Origin: Flavobacteriales bacterium
GTDB taxonomy: Bacteria > Bacteroidota > Bacteroidia > Flavobacteriales_F > PHOS-HE28
Assembly (NCBI GenBank): GCA_025455765.1
Contig: JALOLX010000077.1
Location: 1 to 6,921 of the forward strand
Length of the DNA: 6,921 bases
Reading direction: 5' to 3'
Shown: in pieces, positions 1-5,214 of the stretch
How positions within the stretch are numbered: the stretch's first letter is position 1
Layout of the letters: each line of letters begins with the position of its first letter
Position numbers and translations under genes: made by a program
Notes under the pieces: generated by a model
Database searches by the model: none
What the model saw: only the letters and a program-made list of their open reading frames with translations
Told to the model about the DNA's origin: nothing

Positions 1-1
1 G

Positions 2-525
2 TTCGTAACCATACCGCGTGCCACTGGCGGCGCTGCCAACAGCACCTTCCAACTCTGGTTGTACGAGACCACCAACGCGATCGAGTTCCGCTACGGCACG
101 ATGGGTGCTGGAGCGATGAGCGCGTCGGCAGGTCTTACGGCCACTGCCACGAACTTCCAGAGCCTGACCTTGGCAACCAATACGGTGAGTACGACCACGC
201 CAGTGGACAACAACGCAGGCCAACCGGCCAGCGGACGGTTGTACCGCTTCGAGGGTGGTGTGCTGAACTACGCCTGGAGCCCGGGTGCGAACCTCAGCGC
301 GACCAACATTGCGAACCCTGTGTTCGGTCCTGCTCTGGCAGGAAGCTACCCGCTAACGGTGACCGCCACCAACCCTGCCACTGGTTGCTCCGCGACCGGT
401 TCAGTAACGCTGAACGTGAACCCCGCACTTGCTCCTGGACAGGTGAACATCGCGGGTGATGCGTTCTTCTGCGGAACCGGCAGCACCACGCTGACGGCCA
501 ACACAACAGGTGGCGGTGCTCCCTT
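2..525 (+). CDS. Large secreted multidomain protein, upstream portion (5' end outside window, frame broken near 507-530)
   Basis: This is an internal segment of a surface protein whose beginning lies left of the window; the frame is open from base 2 with no start codon needed. It first reads as the end of a nidogen-like beta-sandwich (FQLWLYETTNAIEFRYG, then a run ending in GRLYRF at about 238-252). An Ig/PKD-like repeat follows at about 257-424 (YAWSP, IANPVF, GSYPLTVTATN, GCSATGSVTLNVNP), and then the first strands of the next repeat (FFCGTGSTTLTANTT). After about 520 the translation in this frame turns into low-quality, Arg/Cys/His-rich sequence, although the frame stays formally open to a stop at 1040-1042. 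The same Ig-like repeat continues cleanly in the frame that opens at 510. This is therefore the N-terminal part of the protein described in the next entry, separated by a one-base gain or a two-base loss. Whether that is a true mutation or a sequencing error cannot be told from the sequence. No enzymatic motif is visible, and a binding or structural role is inferred. Confidence 0.75.
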
Positions 526-3410
526 CCCCGAACAACGCTGCAGCAGGAACCGCACAAGCGGTGACCGCGAACATCGCTGGGGTATGGAGCGTGTTGGTGA
601 CCGATGCGTGCGGTGGCACGGCAACAGCCAGTGTGAACGTGGAAGGACGTCCGCAACCCACTGCGACCGCTTCTGTTGGAGCAGCGTGCAGCGGCGCACC
701 GATCGCGCTCACTGGTGCCACGGACATCGGGACGAGCTTCCAGTGGACCGGTCCGAACGGGTTCACCAGCAGCTTGCAGAACCCGACCGTTCCGGCTGCC
801 ACATTTGCGAACAGCGGCACCTACACGTTTGTGGCCAGCCTCAATGGATGCAGCACCACCTCGACGGTGAACGTAACGGTGTTCGATCCGCCGGCCCTTG
901 CAGCGGTAACGGCTACGCCAGCATCGATCTGCACTGGTCTGAACGCGCAGCTGAACGCCGTAGTGCCCACCGAGCCCTATGTGGCTGTTCCGGTCGGCTT
1001 CGCGCCTGTGAGCGGTACGGGTACCTCGCCTGTCAGTGGTGATGATGCCGTGAGCGCCGCTGTGGCCATCGGCTTCCCCTTCCCCTTCTTTGGCAACACG
1101 TTCAACAATGTGTTCATCAGCACCAACGGCTTCATCACGTTCGATAGCGGTACCGGAGATGGTTGCTGTGCGGGCCAAGTGATGCCTGATGCTGCCGCGG
1201 CGAACAACGTGATCGCATTGGCATGGGAAGACCTGAACGCGGCTGCTGGTCAGATCACGACCTTCAACCTCACCAACCCCAACCGGTTCGTGGTGCAGTA
1301 CAACAACGTGCCTCGCTTCGGCAACACGGGCGTGGTGAACGGGCAGATCATCCTCTACGCTGACGGTACCGTGGAGCTGCAGATCACCAACATCACCGGC
1401 GGTGCTGCTGACTTCACCACGCAAGGTATCGAGAACGGTTCTGGTTCGCAGGCTGTGGTAATTGCTGGTCGCAACTCTACGATCTGGAACGCCGCGAACC
1501 AAGCGTTCCGCTTTGTACCGGCAAGCACTACCATCAGCTGGAGCCCAGCCACCTTCCTGAGCAGCACCACCATTGCAAACCCGGTGGTAACAGCTGCAAC
1601 GGAGACCACCACCTACACCGTAACGGTGACAGGTGCCGGCGGATGCACCAGCCAAGGCTCGGTAACCCTGACCGTGAACCCGCTGCCAACGGTGGACGCT
1701 GGCACCTATGCACCTGTGTGCGGCCTTACTGCACCGGCTGTAGCCCTGAACCAAGGTTCACCAGCTGGTGGCACTTACCTCGGCGCTGGCGTGACCGGTC
1801 CTACTGGCAACCAGGTGTTCAACCCGGCCTCAGGCACCCAGACCCTGACGTATTCGTTCACCGATGCCAATGGCTGCTCGGGCACGGCCCAGACCACGAT
1901 AACGGTACTGACCGCTGATACCGATGGTGACGGCGTGATCGACTGCCTCGACAACTGCCCGAACCTCTTTGGACAGATCGGTGAGGCCTGTAACGCAGGA
2001 CCCGGCTTTGTGATCGGCCAGATCGATGCCAACTGCGTGTGTGTCGGACAGCAGTGCACTACGGACCTGACCCTGGAATTCCAGACCGATGGTGCTCCGT
2101 TCGAAACCACTTGGGAGATCCGCACCGAAGGCACCAACATCCTGGTGCAGAGCGGCGGTCCCCTCGTGGCCCCCTTCGGTATCCAGACCGAAAACACGTG
2201 CCTGCCTGACGGATGCTATGTTCTGCGCGTGCTCGATGCGAGCGGTGATGGTATGACCACGGGTGGTTACATCCTCCGCACGTTGGGCACCAACCAGCGC
2301 ATCATCGACAACCGGAACAATTTCAGCACTGGCAGCGTGAGCACGGTGAGCGGTGGTCAGGGCTTCTGCCTGCCGATAAGCAACCAGACGCTCTTGTTCA
2401 CCAGCTGCGACAAGCTCGATTGGATCACTGGTCAGTATGTAGTGGCAGCACCCAATGCGGCCGTTAGCGCTGAGTGGATCCCGAACGGTGCCAACAGTGT
2501 GCAGGACGCCAACAGCGGTTACGAGTTCTGGATCTTCGATCCGAACGGCAGCTACAGCTTCCGCCGCTTCCGCAGCCACAACGTCAGCGACGGCTTCGGC
2601 CCGGCCAGCGCTACACGCGCCTGCCACATGAAGCTGAACAACTGGGCGGTGGCCAGCCAGGTGCCTGCCAACGTGCTGATGAACGTGCGTGTGCGCACCC
2701 GTGTGAACGGTGTCAATGGCGAGTTCGGCCCGGCCTGTCGCCTGATGATCGATCCTGTGCGCGCAGCCTGCCCGCTCACCAACCTGATGGACATCCCCGG
2801 CAACCAGTTCTTCAGCTGTGGTGTGTTCCGCAACTGGGGTACCGGCAACTTCGTGCATGCCCGCCCAGTGACCGGTGCCAACCGGTACCAGTTCCGCTTC
2901 CGTCTGCCTGCTGAAGGCTTCGAGGTGGTGCGTACCGCCACGACCTACTTCGTACAGCTCAACTGGCCTGCCTCTCAAGCGCCAGCGCTGCAGAACGGCA
3001 AGACCTACGATGTGGACGTGCGCATCAGCCGTGACGGTGGCCTTACCTGGTGCACCTCCAATGATCCCTGGGGCAATGTGTGCCAGGTGACCATCGGCAC
3101 TCAGAACCAGGGCCTGATGGTGGATCTGGAGAACAACGGCAGCGGTGCTGAACTCGCGCTGTTCCCCAACCCGAACCGCGGTGATCAAGTGACCTTCAGC
3201 CTGAGCGCGATCGAAGAAGGCGTGAACACCGTGACCTTCGAGGTGTACGACCTGAGCGGCAAGCGCGCCATGAACCGCGTGATCGCCGTAGCCGGCAGCA
3301 ATGTGAACACCATCGTGGACCTCAACGGCGAACTCGCTGCAGGGATGTACCTGGTGAACATCACTGCGGGCAGCAAGACCTACACCGAGCGCCTGATGGT
3401 GCAACCGTAA
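510..3410 (+). CDS. T9SS type A sorting domain-containing multidomain surface protein (downstream portion)
   Basis: This is the C-terminal 966 residues of a large protein probably exported by Sec and then by the type IX secretion system. Order of regions, numbered from the GTG at 510: the rest of an Ig-like repeat (1-47, TDACGGTATASVNV); a further Ig-like repeat (50-126, CSGAPIALTG, GTYTFVASLNGC); a nidogen-like beta-sandwich (about 153-338, IGFPFPFFG, ISTNGFITF, NNVIALAWEDLN, QIILYADGTVELQ) lying inside another Ig-like repeat (TTISWSP through GCTSQGSVTLTVNP); one more Ig-like repeat (to about 468); a thrombospondin type 3 calcium-binding motif (470-485); a GDGM-containing module (about 517-624); two related fibronectin-like modules (about 627-864); and the T9SS type A C-terminal domain (about 880-966, LFPNPNRG, VYDLSGK, GMYLVNI). 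The GTG at 510 is only the first start codon after a stop at 492-494 in this frame; the true start lies upstream of the window, and this frame joins the previous entry through a frame break. No catalytic motif was seen. Ligand binding, adhesion or a matrix role is inferred from the domains. Confidence 0.85.
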   Translation: MAVLPSPNNAAAGTAQAVTANIAGVWSVLVTDACGGTATASVNVEGRPQPTATASVGAACSGAPIALTGATDIGTSFQWTGPNGFTSSLQNPTVPAATFANSGTYTFVASLNGCSTTSTVNVTVFDPPALAAVTATPASICTGLNAQLNAVVPTEPYVAVPVGFAPVSGTGTSPVSGDDAVSAAVAIGFPFPFFGNTFNNVFISTNGFITFDSGTGDGCCAGQVMPDAAAANNVIALAWEDLNAAAGQITTFNLTNPNRFVVQYNNVPRFGNTGVVNGQIILYADGTVELQITNITGGAADFTTQGIENGSGSQAVVIAGRNSTIWNAANQAFRFVPASTTISWSPATFLSSTTIANPVVTAATETTTYTVTVTGAGGCTSQGSVTLTVNPLPTVDAGTYAPVCGLTAPAVALNQGSPAGGTYLGAGVTGPTGNQVFNPASGTQTLTYSFTDANGCSGTAQTTITVLTADTDGDGVIDCLDNCPNLFGQIGEACNAGPGFVIGQIDANCVCVGQQCTTDLTLEFQTDGAPFETTWEIRTEGTNILVQSGGPLVAPFGIQTENTCLPDGCYVLRVLDASGDGMTTGGYILRTLGTNQRIIDNRNNFSTGSVSTVSGGQGFCLPISNQTLLFTSCDKLDWITGQYVVAAPNAAVSAEWIPNGANSVQDANSGYEFWIFDPNGSYSFRRFRSHNVSDGFGPASATRACHMKLNNWAVASQVPANVLMNVRVRTRVNGVNGEFGPACRLMIDPVRAACPLTNLMDIPGNQFFSCGVFRNWGTGNFVHARPVTGANRYQFRFRLPAEGFEVVRTATTYFVQLNWPASQAPALQNGKTYDVDVRISRDGGLTWCTSNDPWGNVCQVTIGTQNQGLMVDLENNGSGAELALFPNPNRGDQVTFSLSAIEEGVNTVTFEVYDLSGKRAMNRVIAVAGSNVNTIVDLNGELAAGMYLVNITAGSKTYTERLMVQP
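1917..1964 (+). other. Thrombospondin type 3-like calcium-binding motif in the surface protein
   Basis: The encoded residues are DTDGDGVIDCLDNCPN. The acidic DxDGDGxxDxxDNCP spacing is the standard TSP3 calcium-binding repeat, with the paired cysteines usually found there. Only one copy is present. It sits between the last Ig-like repeat and the GDGM module, where such motifs often act as a calcium-stiffened linker. It supports a calcium-dependent extracellular location. Confidence 0.85.
3150..3407 (+). other. T9SS type A C-terminal sorting domain
   Basis: This is the last roughly 85 residues of the surface protein. The domain has the usual series: ELALFPNPNRGD at the start, a central VYDLSGK strand, and GMYLVNITAGSKTYTERLMVQP at the end. 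In known T9SS cargo this domain directs passage through the outer membrane and is then removed, with the protein either anchored to lipopolysaccharide or released. Its presence restricts the likely host to the Bacteroidota and relatives. Confidence 0.93.
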
Positions 3411-3428
3411 GGGTCGCTTCACTGTAAC

Positions 3429-3467
3429 GGGAACGCCCCGGGTCCACAATGGATCCGGGGCGTTCCC
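3429..3467 (+). terminator. Strong intrinsic terminator hairpin between convergent genes
   Basis: The arm at 3429-3445 (gggaacgccccgggtcc) pairs with 3451-3467 (ggatccggggcgttccc), giving a 17-bp stem with a single G-U pair as RNA, and a five-base loop (acaat). It begins 18 bases after the surface protein stop codon and is followed by the short AT-rich run tatttat at 3468-3474. On the + strand it fits a rho-independent terminator with a weak U tract. It also lies just past the stop of the minus-strand gene at 3485, so it may help end that transcript too, although on that strand the base run after the stem is not U-rich. Confidence 0.85.
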
Positions 3468-3484
3468 TATTTATGACCGAGTGA

Positions 3485-4273
3485 TCACGCGAACTCCAGT
3501 CGGCCTATCGCCACTTCATCATGCCGTGTAGCAACACCGCTGGATGGGTGCTGGTACAGGCGCCACGAACCGCCGACATACTCCAAGGCGCTGAGGTTCT
3601 CGATCCAGTCGCCGGAATTGAGGTAGGTGATCGTGCCACCATCGCAGCTGATGCGATCGATGCGCGGCTGATGGATGTGGCCACATACCACTGCATCATG
3701 GCCTGCATCCAGCGCGATCTCGGCCATGGTCCGCTCGAAGTCGCTGATGAAATTCACCGCCCGCTTCACGCTGTTCTTCACGCGCCGCGAGAGGCTCATC
3801 CGTGGCCGACCCAAGAACACCAGCACCTTGTTCAGCACATGATTGATGCGAATGAGCAGGTCGTAGCCGAAGCCGCCCAGCTTGGCCAGCCACTTGGCGT
3901 GCTTCATCGTGGCATCGAAGATGTCGCCGTGCAGGAACCAGTAACGTTGGCCGTCAATGGTGAGGCTCAACTGATCGAGCAGCCTGAGCTTTCCCAGGCG
4001 GGCATCGGAATAGCGTCGAAGCGCCTCGTCGTGGTTGCCGGTGATATAGTACACAGGGATACGGCCGCTCCACTTCAACAAGCGCTTCACCACGTCCATG
4101 TGCGCTTTGGGGAAGTAGTCCTTCTTGAAGGCCCAGATGTCGATGATGTCGCCGTTGAGCACCACCATACGCGGCTTCACCGTACACAGGTAGGCCAGCA
4201 ATTCATGGGCCCGGCATCCATAGGAGCCCAGGTGCAGATCGCTCAGCACCAGAATGTCCAGTTCGCGCTTCAT
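3485..4273 (-). CDS. LpxH-like calcineurin-type metallophosphoesterase (putative UDP-2,3-diacylglucosamine diphosphatase family)
   Basis: This 262-residue protein carries the full set of metal-binding motifs of the calcineurin-like phosphoesterase fold: SDLHLGS (Asp12, His14), NGDIID (Asp42), GNHDE (Asn80, His81), HGD (His115) and GHIHQP (His199, His201). Together these would hold a two-metal centre, typically Mn2+. Motif spacing and length match the LpxH/COG2908 group, which cleaves UDP-2,3-diacylglucosamine to lipid X and UMP in lipid A synthesis. The insert between HGD and GHIH is rich in basic and hydrophobic residues (WLAKLGGFGYDLL, RRVKNSVKRAVNF), as expected of a membrane-contacting lipid-binding cap. 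Bacteroidota often have more than one protein of this type, so this could be a paralogue acting on another nucleotide-lipid or envelope phosphate, and no gene symbol is given. The ATG at 4271-4273 immediately precedes the conserved first strand. No Shine-Dalgarno motif is seen. The gene converges on the surface protein and lies 95 bases downstream of the small gene at 4369-4590 on the same strand. Confidence 0.88.
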   Translation of the reverse strand: MKRELDILVLSDLHLGSYGCRAHELLAYLCTVKPRMVVLNGDIIDIWAFKKDYFPKAHMDVVKRLLKWSGRIPVYYITGNHDEALRRYSDARLGKLRLLDQLSLTIDGQRYWFLHGDIFDATMKHAKWLAKLGGFGYDLLIRINHVLNKVLVFLGRPRMSLSRRVKNSVKRAVNFISDFERTMAEIALDAGHDAVVCGHIHQPRIDRISCDGGTITYLNSGDWIENLSALEYVGGSWRLYQHPSSGVATRHDEVAIGRLEFA

Positions 4274-4368
4274 ACGCCAAAAGGACAGGCTGGGAATGAG
4301 CAGTACGTGAAGCCAGTGTTACCGCTTCTGCGCTTCTGCACAGCGGGGTGTGCGCAATACGCGCCTGC

Positions 4369-4590
4369 TCAGCGACTGAGGTGCTCGATCTCCAGCTTCA
4401 GGTACCGGATCAGGTCATCGGTATCCTCGATGCTGATGCGCGACTTCTTCTGTGCTTCGCGCTGCTTCATCATGCGCTTGAGGTACTCCTCACAGGCCTT
4501 TTTACGGGCGGGGCGCGCCGTGATGCCCTTCAACTTCAACTTGACGAAACCGGAGGAAAGGAACGGTACGGTACGGGTGCTTTCTGCCAT
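4369..4590 (-). CDS. Small basic protein of unknown function (73 aa)
   Basis: I do not recognise a family. The protein starts MAESTRTVPFLSSGFVKLKL and has two visible parts: a basic, moderately hydrophobic N-terminal half (KLKLKGITARPARKK), and a charged, probably helical C-terminal half (YLKRMMKQREAQKK, then ISIEDTDDLIRYLKLEIEHL). There is no signal peptide, membrane segment, or cysteine motif beyond a single Cys. The frame stays open upstream to a GTG at 4719, but codons there (tta, tta, aca, gta, several gat) have clearly fewer G/C third positions than the rest. A promoter-like TACTTTTC lies at 4621-4628. I therefore prefer the ATG at 4588-4590. It is transcribed in the same direction as the LpxH-like gene and could share its transcript. 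The strong G/C third-position bias from 4590 to the stop is the main reason to call it real. Its role could be a nucleic-acid or protein-binding accessory, but this is only a guess. Confidence 0.6.
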   Translation of the reverse strand: MAESTRTVPFLSSGFVKLKLKGITARPARKKACEEYLKRMMKQREAQKKSRISIEDTDDLIRYLKLEIEHLSR

Positions 4591-4620
4591 GGACTTCGTT
4601 CCCTTGGCCGGGAACAGGCG

Positions 4621-4628
4621 GAAAAGTA
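4621..4628 (-). promoter_or_regulatory. Possible Bacteroidota -7 element for the small minus-strand gene
   Basis: On the minus strand this reads tacttttc, matching the Bacteroidota -7 consensus TAnnTTTG at all but the last defined base. It ends 30 bases before the ATG at 4590, which would leave a leader of roughly 20-25 bases. I could not find a convincing -33 TTG at the right distance, so the call is weak. Confidence 0.28.
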
Positions 4629-4728
4629 ACCTTCTGGCGCGATCTACAGGTGTTAAGCTATCTGAACGATCCGCCCCGAACGCACCCTTTGCCTCATCTA
4701 ACAACTGACCATCAGTCACTTATGCAAT

Positions 4729-5187
4729 ATGTCAACCCTTTCTCAGCGGCCGTACTTTCGCAGCCTGATATCGGTCCCGACCCCGCCAGTGCCTCCCCCC
4801 CTCCCCCTGGTGCTATTCGACGGCCATTGTGGCCTGTGCGACCGCAGTGTACAACTGCTGCTCCGTTGGGACCGTACCGGGGTGCTCCACTTCGCCCCTT
4901 TGCAGGGCCCCACCGCCGCGCCGTTCGCACCGCCGTCCTCACCCCATGACCCGGGCACCTTCGTACTTGTGGATCAACAGGGCACGCATCTGCGGAGCGA
5001 GGCCGCCCTTCGCACGTTGGCGCATCTGGGCCCCCTGTGGCGCGCCGTGCTCATCTTCCGGGTGGTGCCACGCCCCCTGCGCGACGCGGTGTACAACTGG
5101 GTCGCACGTCACCGCTACCGCTGGTTCGGCCAGTTGGATGCCTGTCGGATCCCTTCCGCAGAGGTCAAGGCCCGCTTCCTGCCGTAA
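4729..5187 (+). CDS. DCC family (DUF393) thiol-disulfide oxidoreductase-like protein
   Basis: The 152-residue protein has the family signature near its N terminus, LVLFDGHCGLCDRSV, with DGHCGLC at residues 31-37 (Cys34 and Cys37 as a thioredoxin-like CxxC pair). Other family features follow: FAPLQG, a central TFVLVDQQGTHLRSEAAL strand-helix, and a C-terminal helix region with RDAVYNWVARHRYRWFG. Family members are about 115-150 residues and are presumed to be redox-active thioredoxin-fold proteins; their substrates are largely unknown. The ATG at 4729 gives the longest form, but its first 20 residues look unconserved and overlap a promoter-like sequence at 4753-4760. A GTG at 4789 would place the signature ten residues from the start, as is usual in the family, and may well be the true start. 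The gene is divergent from the small minus-strand gene and its stop lies 27 bases before the TonB-dependent receptor, suggesting an operon. Confidence 0.88.
   Translation: MSTLSQRPYFRSLISVPTPPVPPPLPLVLFDGHCGLCDRSVQLLLRWDRTGVLHFAPLQGPTAAPFAPPSSPHDPGTFVLVDQQGTHLRSEAALRTLAHLGPLWRAVLIFRVVPRPLRDAVYNWVARHRYRWFGQLDACRIPSAEVKARFLP
4753..4760 (+). promoter_or_regulatory. Possible Bacteroidota -7 element for the DCC/receptor transcript
   Basis: The sequence tactttcg, in the context ccgtactttcgcagcc, matches TAnnTTTG except for one C in the T run. It lies 28 bases upstream of the alternative GTG start at 4789, nearly the same spacing as the mirror-image element in front of the small minus-strand gene. 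If functional, transcription would begin at about 4765-4770, excluding the ATG at 4729 as the start. No clear -33 TTG is visible. Confidence 0.33.
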
Positions 5188-5214
5188 GCTGCCCGCTGCG
5201 ATCTTCGCGCCCCG

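Noticed and set aside
495..530. Programmed ribosomal frameshifting as an explanation of the frame break
   Set aside because: No slippery heptamer of the usual kind with a downstream stem or pseudoknot was recognised, and a secreted structural protein of this family is not known to use it; mutation or sequence error is simpler.
294..1754. Long open antisense frame (486 codons) opposite the surface protein
   Set aside because: It is low-complexity Arg/Cys/His/Gly-rich sequence with no domain-like pattern, as expected from the complement of a G/C-third-position-biased gene.
1830..3449. Long open antisense frame (539 codons) opposite the C-terminal part of the surface protein
   Set aside because: It is rich in His, Ala, Val and Glu with no motif, and overlaps a frame with clear domains including the T9SS signal; it also runs through the terminator hairpin.
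4323..4338. Tandem 8-base repeat cgcttctg cgcttctg in the 95-base gap before the LpxH-like gene
   Set aside because: Only two copies, with no dyad symmetry or promoter context; easily due to chance or slippage.
4338..4353. Small hairpin gcaca/tgtgc between the small gene and the LpxH-like gene
   Set aside because: A 5-bp stem with a 6-base loop and no U tract is too weak to call a terminator.
3521..4708. Open plus-strand frame (395 codons) opposite the phosphoesterase and the small gene
   Set aside because: The minus strand carries all metallophosphoesterase motifs. The plus-strand product has no recognisable pattern and spans two genes plus intergenic DNA.
5188..5214. Possible cobalamin riboswitch ahead of the BtuB-like receptor
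   Set aside because: Only 27 bases separate it from the preceding gene, and no B12-box-like sequence was seen there or in the region before the DCC gene.
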